The notes: generated by a model not told the origin, from the sequence alone. A stretch of 64,000 nt of DNA from Actinoallomurus soli (GCF_024055715.1 NZ_JAMXMV010000003.1:248001-312000), one strand, 5' to 3'. Numbered from the stretch's first letter, positions 43,501-51,810 are shown. Numbers and translations are program-made.

Positions 43501-45248
43501 TCGTGCTCGATGCGCGTCGCGAACAGGTCGTCGGGCGCCGGGGCGCCGACCGCACGGGTCCCGGCGCTTTCGGCGGGGACGGGCGCCGGCTCACCGGTTC
43601 CGGCCGCTCGCGGGGTGCCGACGGCCGATGTGGGGGGAACGGCCGACGGCGGGGCGGCCCCCATCGCCGGGGCGGCCCCGAACCGGCCGGCGTCCGCAGC
43701 CTGTCCGGCCGCGGCGGGAGGCGCCGCCCAGGCCGGGGCCTGGCCTGGCGGGCCGGTGGGCGGCTGATGGGCGACAGGGGGCACGACCGACCCGGGAGCG
43801 GGAACGGGTGGGTACTGCCGGGCGACCGGGGCCAGATCGGGGGTCACCGGGTCGGCGGGGGCCGCCGACCTGGCGCGGTCGGCGCCGAGGATCTCGGCCA
43901 GGACGGCGACCGGCACGGGGAAGCCGCGTGGGCGGGCGGGGATGCCGCCGCCCAGCCTGCACCAGGCGAGGTCCGCCGCGTACACGGTGGCGAGGAGCGC
44001 GCCGCGTGCGGCCGGACGGAGAGTCTCGACGCGCCGCCGGAGGAGAGGCGGCAGCCGGCCGTCCTGCGGCCAGAAGCGCCGCAGCGGGTGGTCGGTACCG
44101 GTGAGGATCGCCTGTGTCGCGCGGCGGGTCTCCGGATCGAGCCAGCCGATCACCTGCTCGACGACGTCATGCCGGACGACCGCCAGGTCGGCGGCGAGCA
44201 GCGCCGCCGCGATGAGGCGGGGCTCGACGTATCCGTGTTCGGCCGGGTCGCCGGCGATCGAGGCGAGGCAGACGGCCAGGTCGTAGAACGCGTTGCGGAA
44301 GTGTTCGCCCGCCGACGCCTCGATGCGCAGCGCGGGCGCCAGGGCGGGCGGGCATCGGGTGAGCCACTGCTGGACCAGCGCCTGGTCGCCGTACGGGAGG
44401 GCGGCGTAGTCGACCGTGGGATTGTGCAGGGTCGCGCCGAGGATGGCGAGGAGGGCGTCCGCGCGGGCACGGAAGCGCGAGTCCTCGCGCAGGGCGCTGG
44501 CCATCGCCCACATCGTCCGCAGAATGACGACGGCCGCGTCCACCCGGTGGGCGCGCAGCCGCTCGGCGTACAGGCCGACCAGGGCCTCCAACGGTGGCGG
44601 GGTGAGCCAGCGCGGCCCGTCGGCCGCGGGGAGCGGCCGGGCGCGGTACGGCGACCACAGGCCCAGGAGCTGCGCGTCGAGGCCGGAGTCGAACACCGGA
44701 GCCGCTGCGGACCAGAGCATCACGCCCCAGCCGATGGCCACCGTGCTGGGCGTGGCGGAGGAGAAGGTGTTCCACCAGTGCGGGTAGTCGTGAGGCGGCA
44801 GGGCGGCCGCCGACTCGACCGTGGCGCGTACGCGGGAGGTCACCTCGGGCCGTACGTCGACATCCACGAAGGGCAGTGACTGCGGCGGTTCGACGGTGAA
44901 GTCGGGGCCGGAGGGCACCAGGTGGGGAGGGATGCGCGGCACCGGCATCCCCTGGCCGAGGGGCCGGGCGGACGTCCGCGTCATCGGCAGCCGGGGCGGC
45001 GGGCACAGGTGCCACTGGCCGTCGGCGGGCAGCCAGCGGTACCAGCGGGCCCAGGCGCCGAACAGCCACCACGTGCCGTCGGGCAGGACGAGCATGCGGC
45101 CGGCGACGAGGTTCTGCCGCTGGAGGGGTGGCGTCGCGGGCCACCAGCCGGCCGTGACCATGGCACGCGTGTCCCGCTCGACCACCGCGAACGGATCTTG
45201 GGCGGCGGCCGAGGGCGCCCCGCCGTACGCCTGCCCCCAGACCACCAT
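40569..45248 (-). CDS. Giant EccA-like AAA+ protein with long disordered linker
   Basis: 1559 residues. Residues 1-460 form a folded region rich in Trp/Pro with helical repeats (unassigned). Residues about 470-1030 are disordered: an Asp/Ser/Ala-rich repeat block (DASRDVPANA-like), then a Pro/Gly block, then TRVPGPPRTRVLGEAPGTR. The C-terminal 540 residues hold two AAA+ modules of CbbX/EccA type. The first has a degenerate P-loop (GAPHSGQR, 1076-1083). The second has an intact GRPGTGKRT from 1340 but a weak Walker B (LLIENAS). EccA proteins assist ESX substrate export, and that role is inferred here. The ATG at 45248 lacks a clear ribosome site. Confidence 0.75.
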   Translation of the reverse strand: MVVWGQAYGGAPSAAAQDPFAVVERDTRAMVTAGWWPATPPLQRQNLVAGRMLVLPDGTWWLFGAWARWYRWLPADGQWHLCPPPRLPMTRTSARPLGQGMPVPRIPPHLVPSGPDFTVEPPQSLPFVDVDVRPEVTSRVRATVESAAALPPHDYPHWWNTFSSATPSTVAIGWGVMLWSAAAPVFDSGLDAQLLGLWSPYRARPLPAADGPRWLTPPPLEALVGLYAERLRAHRVDAAVVILRTMWAMASALREDSRFRARADALLAILGATLHNPTVDYAALPYGDQALVQQWLTRCPPALAPALRIEASAGEHFRNAFYDLAVCLASIAGDPAEHGYVEPRLIAAALLAADLAVVRHDVVEQVIGWLDPETRRATQAILTGTDHPLRRFWPQDGRLPPLLRRRVETLRPAARGALLATVYAADLAWCRLGGGIPARPRGFPVPVAVLAEILGADRARSAAPADPVTPDLAPVARQYPPVPAPGSVVPPVAHQPPTGPPGQAPAWAAPPAAAGQAADAGRFGAAPAMGAAPPSAVPPTSAVGTPRAAGTGEPAPVPAESAGTRAVGAPAPDDLFATRIEHDAPNVPRDAARNVPPDAPPDASPDVPSDVSRDAPANAASDGSQDAARNVAPDVPSDVPSGSSPGDVSPAVSSGMETDGGSEQDDLFATRVEHDAWDAWPGAASDGSRDESANAGSDDPRNVSPNAASDGSRDAASDASRDESANAASDDPRDARANAPSEASRDVQAEAPSEASRDVLWDALANAASAAWPDAPSDASRDVPANAAPGPASGEASPTTRAWHPSAEPKSAHGGGAEPGADEVTMLDPPPMAPADATYVDPLADGTRADGWAPVPGPQPGVSVSASPPGPSAQSAPLLPGGPPLPPGASGQPGFSGPSALPGHPGASAQPGHPGPFALPGPSGPSAQPGLPGVFAQSGHPGASGLPAPPVPPAPPSPAGPPSPPAPVPPTRVPGPPRTRVLGEAPGTRAPGDQPERPGTRIMSQTMMGDLLGAPMPGRPVGEIEPPPAGSALPEVTERFGIRFVSGADDLARLLDDVHRRASSGEETAPALLVVGAPHSGQRRFARLLARTLAGAGTGDGAVRTVDGTEAGHTAETLDAALRGGAPLLLEWIDAALRRAAEPAAVAAAVIRSREGAAGAAALIATCEPGAYDRLKSDFPELAEVFRVFRLPDLDDAETRLALVHVLADERRVTVNAPALQTLKADLPRLTGYGDLVNARLVEAYLDRAVTRHTDRFGVPRDRLVLTPEDFTGVAEEIEPALRAPGDVDGFLRTLDQMIGLDEVKETIGGLVAEARLAAAERAGQRSPSGDPSRHLIFLGRPGTGKRTVAGLVGGAYAALGLLDSGQVVVCDARDLADDDVEAQVAAQVDRAAGGVLLIENASLFDRMSGAVAALLRRMDVRRDEFVVICSSEPGEMDGFLLANPEFRAEFGAIVEFPEPTDRQLVQLFSRFAERELYLLDEELRVELLGRFGEMRASRSFAFAETVRRLFDAIVARQAARLAGARVDAATVARLTVRDLPESPAERLLQSLHQERTGR
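42840..43480 (-). repeat. Degenerate low-complexity coding repeats in the AAA+ linker
   Basis: Irregular repetition of units such as gcgttcgcc, tcccgcga and catccgac, encoding Asp/Ser/Ala/Asn-rich segments of the form (S/A)D(G/A)SRD(E/V). Repeat-driven expansion is likely. Confidence 0.7.
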
Positions 45249-45466
45249 GCAATGGTAAACGCCACCCCAAGACCGCCGGGTTCACAGCGATCACGGAGCG
45301 GAGCCCTCGGGGCCCGATATCGGGCACCGGCCCCGTACTCGAGAGCCGGCGCCGGGATGGCCCCGGAAGATTCCCCCTCGGGAGCGAAAGCGATCGGGCG
45401 AAGGCGCGGAGAACCGGTGTCCGCCCATCACCTCGCCCGGGAGGCGCCCATGACGGAGACCAAGAC

Positions 45467-46054
45467 GTGACCGGCCTGGCCGACACACAGGCGGCCGGGA
45501 AAGTGAGCGACGCCGACCTCGTCCGGGAGTACCGCCGCGACCCCGACCGGTTCACCGCGGTCTACGACCGGTACTTCCGCGACGTCCACCGGTACGTCGC
45601 GGGACGGCTCGACACCCAGGCGGCCGACGACATCGCGGCCGAGACGTTCCTGGTGGCGTTCCGCAAGCGGGAGCGGTTCGATCCCGCGCGCGGGGCGCTG
45701 CGGCCGTGGCTGTTCGGCATCGCCACCAAGCTCGTCGCCCAGCACCGGCGCGTCGAGTCGCGGCACTACGAGACCCTCACGCGCGTGCGGGCGGCCCCGG
45801 ACGATCACGGTCACGAGAACCAGGTCGTCACGGCGGTCGCCGCGGCCGGGCTGCAGCCGCAGCTGGCCCGTGCCCTCGCCGCGCTGACCCGCAAGGAGCG
45901 AGACGTCCTGCTGCTCGTGGCGCTCGCCGACCTCAGTCACGAGGAGGTCGCCCAGGCCCTGCGGATCCCGTACGGCACCGTCGGCTCGCGCCTCAACCGG
46001 GCCCGGAAGAAGCTTCGCACCGCTCTCGAGAAGGAGATCGACGTCAATGGATGA
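45467..46054 (+). CDS. ECF-type RNA polymerase sigma factor
   Basis: 195 residues. Region 2 is FTAVYDRYFRDVHRYVAGRL and DIAAETFLVAFRKRERF; region 4 is LTRKERDVLLLVALADLSHE with HTH LRIPYGTVGSRLNRARKKL. GTG 45467 with GGAGA seven bases upstream. It overlaps the CU044_5270-type gene by eight bases, so translation is coupled; that protein is the likely partner. Confidence 0.93.
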   Translation: MTGLADTQAAGKVSDADLVREYRRDPDRFTAVYDRYFRDVHRYVAGRLDTQAADDIAAETFLVAFRKRERFDPARGALRPWLFGIATKLVAQHRRVESRHYETLTRVRAAPDDHGHENQVVTAVAAAGLQPQLARALAALTRKERDVLLLVALADLSHEEVAQALRIPYGTVGSRLNRARKKLRTALEKEIDVNG

Positions 46055-47246
46055 GCTGCGCATGGTGCGCACGATGCTGGACCGGCCCGCCCCCGACGAC
46101 GCGGTCGTCGCGAAGGGACGCGAACGGCTCCGTACGGAGACGCGCGGCCGTCGCCGTACGATGCCGGCCCGGCGGACCCTGTGGGCGACGGGCGGTCTCG
46201 GCCTCACCGCCGCGACGGCCGCGGCGGCGGTCGCGATCTCCACGACCGGAACCGCCGGGACGGCCGAGAACCGGTCGGCCGGTCCCCGGGCGGGCCGCTC
46301 GACCACCACGACGACGCTCGACGCGCGCTCCATTCTGCTCGCAGCGGCGAGCAGCGCGGAGGGCCAGGCGGACCGGGTCGGGGGGTACTGGCACACGGTG
46401 AGCGTGGGCCGGTACTACTACCGGGCGGGCACGGCCGGGAGCGCCTACACCATCGTCGACCAGCAGCGGGATGACATGTGGACGCCCAGCGCGCCGCGAC
46501 AGGCCCAGGTGAGCGTCTCGCAGCACCTCGGTGTCCAGCCGGCGACCGCGGCGGACCGGGCGGCATGGACCCGCGCCGGATCGCCCGCCGACATCAGCGT
46601 GCAGGCTGCTGACGGCAAAGGGGGCAGGGTCACGCTCTCGACGCGGCCCGGGCGGGTGATGACGAGTCGTTCCCCGCTCGTCGACGGCGACAAGGTGTTC
46701 TGGCTCGGGCGCAATGTCACCATGAAGGATCTGCGGGCTCTGCCGGCCGATCCGCGGCGGCTCAAGGCCTCGCTGAAGCGGTGGTACCAGGGACACGGCA
46801 CCGAGTCGTCGAGCGAGACGATGTCCTCCGACCTGTGGTTGTACACCGTCGCCCGCGGTCTGATCATGGATATGCCGGTGACGCCGAAGGTCCGGGGCGC
46901 GGCCTTCCGGATGCTGGCGGACCTGCCGTCGGTGACGGCGGCGGGCAGGGTTCAGGACGCCCAGGGGCGCACGGGCACGGCCATCGCCATCACCGAGCGC
47001 ACGAAGGTCGGCGGCACCTACCAGCACCGCCTGATCATCGACACCACCGCCGGACGGGCGCTGGGCGAGGAACTCGTCGTCGTCAAGCCGGGCGGCTCAA
47101 CCGCCGGGTTCGCCCCCGGAGCCGTGTGGAACTCCACGACGGTCGTGAGGCAGGGCTGGACGGACTCGGCGCCGCCCGGTGGTTCCGCAGCGCCGCGGGG
47201 CGGCACGTCAGGAGGGCCACGGCCGGGGGCCTCGGTCAACCACTGA
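46047..47246 (+). CDS. CU044_5270-family membrane protein (putative sigma partner)
   Basis: 399 residues. A cytoplasmic N-terminus (MDELRMVRTMLDRPAPDD), one membrane helix at about 50-66 (LGLTAATAAAAVAI) and a large external domain with paired Tyr/Trp strands (GGYWHTVSVGRYYYRAG). Such proteins regularly follow ECF sigma genes in actinomycetes and are thought to act as anti-sigma or sensor proteins. The eight-base overlap with the sigma gene supports this. Confidence 0.85.
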   Translation: MDELRMVRTMLDRPAPDDAVVAKGRERLRTETRGRRRTMPARRTLWATGGLGLTAATAAAAVAISTTGTAGTAENRSAGPRAGRSTTTTTLDARSILLAAASSAEGQADRVGGYWHTVSVGRYYYRAGTAGSAYTIVDQQRDDMWTPSAPRQAQVSVSQHLGVQPATAADRAAWTRAGSPADISVQAADGKGGRVTLSTRPGRVMTSRSPLVDGDKVFWLGRNVTMKDLRALPADPRRLKASLKRWYQGHGTESSSETMSSDLWLYTVARGLIMDMPVTPKVRGAAFRMLADLPSVTAAGRVQDAQGRTGTAIAITERTKVGGTYQHRLIIDTTAGRALGEELVVVKPGGSTAGFAPGAVWNSTTVVRQGWTDSAPPGGSAAPRGGTSGGPRPGASVNH

Positions 47247-47255
47247 CATCTACGC

Positions 47256-47296
47256 GTGCCCGGTCCCGGATGCCACCGGCGCCTGGGACCGGGCAC
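47256..47296. terminator. Terminator between convergent genes
   Basis: GTGCCCGGTCCC (47256-47267) and GGGACCGGGCAC (47285-47296): a perfect 12-bp stem ten bases after the CU044_5270-type stop. Confidence 0.75.
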
Positions 47297-47337
47297 CCGC
47301 ACCTGGCATCCGGACGGCACCCGCACCTGGCATCCGG
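47292..47337. repeat. 24-bp period direct repeat, two copies
   Basis: GGCACCCGCACCTGGCATCC occurs at 47292 and again at 47316, overlapping the 3' arm of the terminator hairpin. Confidence 0.85.
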
Positions 47338-47381
47338 GTGCGGCACGCCCGCGTCCGCTCGTCCGCGCGGGGCCGCCCGTG

Positions 47382-47909
47382 TCAGCTCCAGCGGGCCTCG
47401 CGGTGCAGGGCGGCCTTCCGCACGTACGTCTCGGGCGTGTAGGCGAGGACCGCGCGGTCGTCGTCGTTCAGCTCCCGTACGACCTTGCCCGGAACCCCCG
47501 CGACGAGGACCCCGGCGGGGATCTTCTTGCCGGGGCCGACGAGGGCGCCCGCCGCGACGAGCGTTCCGGCGCCGATCCGCGCGCCGTTGAGCACGATCGC
47601 GCCGATGCCGATGAGCGAGCCGGTCTCGACGTACGCGCCGTGGACCATGGCCTTGTGCCCCAGGCTGACCCGGTCCTCCAGCACCGCCGGCATGCCCGGG
47701 TCGGCGTGCAGGCAGGACAGATCCTGGATGTTGCACTCCTCGCCGACGATGATCTCCTCGTCGTCGCCGCGCAGCACCGAGCCGTACCAGACGTTGGCCT
47801 CGCGGCCGAGCCGCACGCGGCCGACGACGACGGCTCCGGGGGCGACCCAGGCCTCCGGGTGGATGTCGGGCCCGTGCTCACCGAGCGTGCCGTGGAAGAA
47901 GTCAGTCAC
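47382..47909 (-). CDS. Gamma-class carbonic anhydrase-family protein
   Basis: 175 residues, left-handed beta-helix made of hexapeptide repeats (PEAWVAPGAVVVGRVRLG, GSLIGIGAIVLNGARIGAG). The three zinc-type histidines are present (CLHAD, SLGHKAMVHGAY), as in CamH/YrdA-like proteins. Reversible CO2 hydration is possible, though many family members have no proven activity. GTG 47909 is chosen because TAGACT lies eight bases upstream and no ribosome site exists. Confidence 0.9.
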   Translation of the reverse strand: MTDFFHGTLGEHGPDIHPEAWVAPGAVVVGRVRLGREANVWYGSVLRGDDEEIIVGEECNIQDLSCLHADPGMPAVLEDRVSLGHKAMVHGAYVETGSLIGIGAIVLNGARIGAGTLVAAGALVGPGKKIPAGVLVAGVPGKVVRELNDDDRAVLAYTPETYVRKAALHREARWS

Positions 47910-47923
47910 GGTCGTCCAGTCTA
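47909..47923 (-). promoter_or_regulatory. Possible leaderless -10 box
   Basis: TAGACT on the minus strand (47918-47923), eight bases before the GTG start of the carbonic anhydrase gene. Confidence 0.4.
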
Positions 47924-47971
47924 GAAGCGGCGATGGTGCCGCCTCCGTCCGGTTGGCGCGCCGCATTTCCC

Positions 47972-47984
47972 AAATACCGTATTT
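47972..47984. promoter_or_regulatory. AT-rich dyad in the carbonic anhydrase/DivIVA divergent region
   Basis: AAATAC, one base, GTATTT within an unusually AT-rich 30 bases (47970-48000). Probably part of the promoter or an operator for the DivIVA-like gene. Confidence 0.4.
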
Positions 47985-48123
47985 TGCGATATTCAAGCTG
48001 GGAAGACTCTCGTGTCGCCGCGCCGGCGGGCCGGGAATTCCTGCCAGTACTCCCATTCCCCTTGCGCGAAAAGGGGGGAACCATCGAGAGTCGTCACAGA
48101 CGTTCCTTCGACCCCCGAGGGCC

Positions 48124-49083
48124 ATGAGCAACGAAGCCGAGATCCTGCCGAACCTCTTCCGCGAGGAGCCCCTCCGCGAGGAGACGTTCGAGATCGTCAT
48201 GCGCGGCTACAACCGCCGTCAGGTCGACGAATACATCGCCCGTACCCGCAACCAGATCCGCGAGCTCGAGGCCCGGCTGTCGCGCGCCCTCGACGAGGTC
48301 GAACGCACGCGCCGCGAGATGACCGAGGTCCGCGAGGCCCGGCGTCCGACCGGCGACGACCTGAGCGAGCGACTCCGCCAGATCATCAACCTCGCCGAGG
48401 AAGAGGCCCAGTCGAAGCTCAGCGAGGCCGAGCGCAAGGGCGCCCAGATCCAGCAGGACGCCGAGCGCGAGGCCAACCGCATCGTCGACGAGGCGCGCGG
48501 CCAGTCCGAGCGGGCACTCGCCCAGGCCCAGGAGAACGCCGGCCACATGCTGTCGGCGGCCCAGCGCGAGTCCGAGCAGATCATGGCCACGGCCAAGAAC
48601 GACGCGGACACGATGATCACCGAGGCCCGCACGGAGGCCGAGCGCACCCTCACCACCGCCGAGCGCCGCTCGGCGGTCATCAACGAGGACGCCTCCGACC
48701 GCCTGGCCCAGCTCACGAAGCGGCACACCCAGGCCCTCGGCCGGCTCAGCGAGATCACCGAGACGCTCGTGACGCTGCTGGAGCAGGAGGAGAAGGCCGG
48801 CCCGCTGGAGGAGATGGTCGCCGACGCCGTCGGCCAGAGCGAGCCGGAGCGGCCCGCCGCCCGTCCCGAGCGACCCGCGGTCCGTCCCGAGCAGCAGCCC
48901 CAGGCGCCGCAGCAACAGCAACAACAGGCGCAGCCCCCGAACGGCCGTCATCACCAGGCGGCCGCGCCGGCCCAGCCCTCGGCCCAGCCGCAGCCGGTGC
49001 AGCCGGTGCAGCCGCAGCCGATGCAGCAGCCGCAGGAGCGCAATGTCCAGGTGTTCCCGGCGAGCGGCGAGCCCGAAGAGTGA
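48124..49083 (+). CDS. DivIVA-domain coiled-coil protein
   Basis: 319 residues. The N-terminal DivIVA lipid-binding region is REETFEIVMRGYNRRQVDEY. About 200 residues of coiled coil follow (EAERKGAQIQQDAEREANRI), and then a disordered tail rich in Gln and Pro. It probably localises to membrane curvature and scaffolds polar growth or division proteins. It is not the ftsZ-cluster DivIVA, as no division genes are near. Confidence 0.88.
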   Translation: MSNEAEILPNLFREEPLREETFEIVMRGYNRRQVDEYIARTRNQIRELEARLSRALDEVERTRREMTEVREARRPTGDDLSERLRQIINLAEEEAQSKLSEAERKGAQIQQDAEREANRIVDEARGQSERALAQAQENAGHMLSAAQRESEQIMATAKNDADTMITEARTEAERTLTTAERRSAVINEDASDRLAQLTKRHTQALGRLSEITETLVTLLEQEEKAGPLEEMVADAVGQSEPERPAARPERPAVRPEQQPQAPQQQQQQAQPPNGRHHQAAAPAQPSAQPQPVQPVQPQPMQQPQERNVQVFPASGEPEE

Positions 49084-49087
49084 CGAT

Positions 49088-49120
49088 CGGGCCGGTGACC
49101 GTTGGCCGGTCACCGGCCCG
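49088..49120. terminator. Strong terminator hairpin
   Basis: CGGGCCGGTGACC (49088-49100) and GGTCACCGGCCCG (49108-49120): a perfect 13-bp stem with a seven-base loop, four bases after the DivIVA-like stop. Confidence 0.8.
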
Positions 49121-49126
49121 ATCATC

Positions 49127-49141
49127 TAGAGTCCTGGGCTG
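49127..49141 (+). promoter_or_regulatory. Leaderless-type -10 box of the deformylase gene
   Basis: TAGAGT at 49127-49132, eight bases before GTG 49141, directly after the terminator; no Shine-Dalgarno sequence. Confidence 0.5.
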
Positions 49142-49671
49142 TGAGACGACGACGCGGCGGTGCGGGCACCGTACGGCCGATCCGCTACATGGGCGACCCC
49201 GGGTTGCGCACCGAGTGCGACCCGGTGCGTTCCTTCGACGCCGACCTGCGACGGCTGATCGACGACATGTTCGCGTCGATGTACGCCAATGACGGCGCCG
49301 GACTCGCGGCCAACCAGATCGGCGTCTCCCTGCAGGTCTTCGTCTACGACTGTGACGACGACGAGGGCCGCAACCACGTCGGCCACGTGGTCAACCCGAT
49401 CCTGGTGTCCGCCGACGGCGAGACCATCTCGGACGACGAGGGCTGCCTGTCGCTGCCCGGCCTCCGCTTCCCGACGCCGAGGTACGACCACGCGGTCGTC
49501 GAAGGCGTCGACATGACAGGCGCACCGCTGCACGTGGAGGGCACCGGCTACTTCGCCCGCTGTCTCCAGCACGAGACCGGCCACCTCAAGGGACGGCTGT
49601 ACGTCGACACCCTCCAGGGCGACGCGCGCAAGGCCGCGCTCCGCGCCGTCCGCGCCGCCGACTGGAGCTGA
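49141..49671 (+). CDS. def: Peptide deformylase
   Basis: 176 residues. Removes the formyl group from nascent proteins. All three motifs are present: GAGLAANQIG, EGCLSLPG (metal Cys) and QHETGHLKG (HExxH metal ligands). GTG 49141 is chosen because an ATG 39 bases earlier lies inside the terminator stem and the leaderless-type -10 box precedes this GTG. Confidence 0.94.
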   Translation: MRRRRGGAGTVRPIRYMGDPGLRTECDPVRSFDADLRRLIDDMFASMYANDGAGLAANQIGVSLQVFVYDCDDDEGRNHVGHVVNPILVSADGETISDDEGCLSLPGLRFPTPRYDHAVVEGVDMTGAPLHVEGTGYFARCLQHETGHLKGRLYVDTLQGDARKAALRAVRAADWS

Positions 49672-49727
49672 CGCCCCCACCACCGGAGCCGACGGCCCCC
49701 GCCCACGACCGGAGCGGACGGCCCCGC

Positions 49728-50185
49728 GTGCCATCGAACCCGCGGGCACCCAGGACGCCGGTGAGCTGCTGACGCTGCAGCGCGCCGCGTACGCGAGCGA
49801 GGCGCGGATCTACGGCGACCCCGGGCTCCCGCCGCTGGTCCAGACCCTCGACGAGCTCACCGAGGAGCTGCAGCGGGGCATCGCGCTCAAGGTCACCCAC
49901 GGCCATCGGATCGTCGGCGCCGTACGCGGCCGCGTCGAGGACGACATTCTCCACATCGGCCGGCTGACCGTCGCACCGGACTTCCAGGGCCGGGGCCTCG
50001 GCACCGCCCTGCTCTCGGCCATCGAGGAGTCGGTCACCCCCGCCGTACGGCGCGCCGCCCTCTTCACCGGCCATCTCAGCACGGCCGACCTCCGCCTGTA
50101 CGAGCGCCTCGGCTACGTCGAGGAGCGCCGGGAGCCGCTCCGTCCGGGCGTCGACCTCGTGCACCTGGCCAAGCCGCTCGCCTGA
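49728..50185 (+). pseudogene. GNAT acetyltransferase with disrupted start
   Basis: From 49733 an open frame of 150 codons encodes a full GNAT domain: AGELLTLQRAAYASEARIYG, GRLTVAPDFQGRGLGTALL and YERLGYVEERREPL, ending VHLAKPLA. No ATG, GTG or TTG occurs in this frame upstream, back through the deformylase gene. A GTG at 49728 is out of frame; one extra base after it would give a typical start (GTG, two more codons, EPAG). Either a one-base deletion has broken the gene, the assembly has an error, or translation starts at a rare codon such as ATC 49733. Confidence 0.75.
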
Positions 50186-50195
50186 CGCGCGTGCC

Positions 50196-50230
50196 CGGCG
50201 AGGGTCCCGGCCCGCTGCAGGCCCTCGCCG
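50196..50230. terminator. Hairpin between convergent GNAT and SDR genes
   Basis: CGGCGAGGG (50196-50204) and CCCTCGCCG (50222-50230), a perfect 9-bp stem. Confidence 0.65.
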
Positions 50231-50240
50231 ACCACCCCGG

Positions 50241-51032
50241 TCAGACCGTCTTGATCGCACCACCGTCGATGACCAGATCCGCGCCGTTGACGCTGGCCGC
50301 GAGGGGCGAGGCGAGGTAGGTCACCAGCGCGGCCACCTCGGCCGGCTCGATCAGCCGGCCCGTCGTCATGCCCGTCTGCTGGGGCAGCGCCGCCAGGAGC
50401 TCCTCCTGGGACACGCCGAACGCCTTCGCCAGCCCGGCGCCATAACCGTCGGGCGCCTCCCAGAGCGCGGTCCGCACCGCCCCCGGCGAGACCGTGTTCA
50501 CCCGGACCCCCTGAGGCCCGAACTCCTCGGCGAGCGCCTTCCCGAACGCGGTCAGCGCCGCCTTGGCCGTCGTGTAGGGGACCGGCCCGGCGTGCGGCAT
50601 GCGCGCACTGTTCGAGGAGATGTTGACGATCACGCCCCGGCTGCGGAGCAGGCCGGGCAGAGCGGCGCGGGTCGTACGGACGGCGGCGAAGAAGTTCACG
50701 TCGAACAAGGACTGCCAGTCGCCGTCCGCGAACCCCAGGAAGCCCGGGACCGTCTCGGACCCGTCGTCTCCCCCGCCGACGTTGTTGACCAGCAGGTCCA
50801 GGTCGCCGCCGAGCTCGGCGAGGGCCTGGTCGACCAAGTGGGCGGGACCGTCGGGCGTCGCCAGGTCCACCGGAACGGTGATCGCACCGGTCTCCTTCAA
50901 CTCGGGCGTGATCGTCCGTGCCGCCGCCACGACGCGGACGCCCTCCGCGGCGAGAGCCGTCACGATCGCCAGCCCGATCCCGCGGCTCGCGCCGGTCACC
51001 AGGGCGGTACGACCAGTGAGCTGAGTGTCCAT
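50241..51032 (-). CDS. SDR-family oxidoreductase
   Basis: 263 residues. TGASRGIG nucleotide loop, NNVGGG (a variant of NNAG), Ser in ISSNSARM, YTTAK as YxxxK, and the C-terminal NGADLVIDGGAIKTV. ATG 51032 with GGGAGG five bases upstream. Divergent from the TetR gene at 51144, which probably regulates it. Confidence 0.93.
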   Translation of the reverse strand: MDTQLTGRTALVTGASRGIGLAIVTALAAEGVRVVAAARTITPELKETGAITVPVDLATPDGPAHLVDQALAELGGDLDLLVNNVGGGDDGSETVPGFLGFADGDWQSLFDVNFFAAVRTTRAALPGLLRSRGVIVNISSNSARMPHAGPVPYTTAKAALTAFGKALAEEFGPQGVRVNTVSPGAVRTALWEAPDGYGAGLAKAFGVSQEELLAALPQQTGMTTGRLIEPAEVAALVTYLASPLAASVNGADLVIDGGAIKTV

Positions 51033-51087
51033 CCGAACCTCCCACACCGAAAGTCGCGACCTTCGCGACGCAGTCAATCTAATAACC

Positions 51088-51103
51088 GCGACGTATATGT
51101 TGC
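51088..51103. promoter_or_regulatory. Imperfect palindrome in the SDR/TetR region
   Basis: GCGACGTATATGTTGC matches its own reverse complement at 12 of 16 bases and sits in the AT-rich divergent promoter region; candidate TetR operator. Confidence 0.45.
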
Positions 51104-51131
51104 AAGTAGATCCTCAGTCGGGCCTGGGAGG

Positions 51132-51144
51132 TAACATGTCGGGG
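51132..51144 (+). promoter_or_regulatory. Leaderless-type -10 box of the TetR gene
   Basis: TAACAT at 51132-51137, six bases before GTG 51144. Confidence 0.45.
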
Positions 51145-51758
51145 TGGCGACAGTGAACCAGCCCCGGCAGCAGACGAAGCGACCACTCCGGGCCGACGCC
51201 GAGCGCACGGTGCGCACGATCCTGGAGGCGGCCGAGCGCGTCCTCGCCGCCAATCCGGCGGCGACCATGGAGCAGGTCGCCGAGGCGGCCGGAGTGGCCC
51301 GCACGACCGTTCACCGTCGCTTCGCGACCCGTGAGGCGCTTCTGGACGAGCTGACCGGCTGGGCCGCCCGCCAGTTCGCCGAGGCGGTCGACTCGGCGCG
51401 TCCGGACGCCACCCCGCCCCTCGTGGCGCTGTACCAGGTCACTGCCAACGTCCTGCGCGTCAAGACCAGTTGGTCGTTCGCGATGAACCGCACCTTCGAC
51501 GAGGCGCATTCGGAGGCCGCCCGCATCCACGCCGAGATCCAGGTGCGCTGCGTCCAGCTCCTCCGTCGCGCCCGCGAGGCGGGAGTGCTCCGACCCGACG
51601 CCGACCTCGACTGGACCCGCCGTGTCTACTACGCGCTGATCCACGAGGCCACCGCGGAGACCGACGACGGAGACGCCGACGCCCTCGCCACGAAGGTCGT
51701 CGACACCCTGCTGCGCGGCTTCGGCTCCCCGGCCGGCGCCGCCGCGGTACACGCCTGA
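51144..51758 (+). CDS. TetR-family regulator
   Basis: 204 residues. The HTH is VAEAAGVARTTVHRRFATRE, preceded by RTILEAAERVLAANPAATME. The ligand domain is helical. Divergent from the SDR gene at 50241, with a palindrome between them; likely repressor of both. Confidence 0.92.
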   Translation: MATVNQPRQQTKRPLRADAERTVRTILEAAERVLAANPAATMEQVAEAAGVARTTVHRRFATREALLDELTGWAARQFAEAVDSARPDATPPLVALYQVTANVLRVKTSWSFAMNRTFDEAHSEAARIHAEIQVRCVQLLRRAREAGVLRPDADLDWTRRVYYALIHEATAETDDGDADALATKVVDTLLRGFGSPAGAAAVHA

Positions 51759-51810
51759 GCCACCGATGGGAGAGGAGCGGGTCCGGGGAAGGTCTGTGGA
51801 TAAGCCCCGC

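Noticed and set aside
51795-51803. Perfect DnaA box (TGTGGATAA)
   Set aside because: A single box without clustering, dnaA/dnaN genes or AT-rich unwinding region; not an origin.
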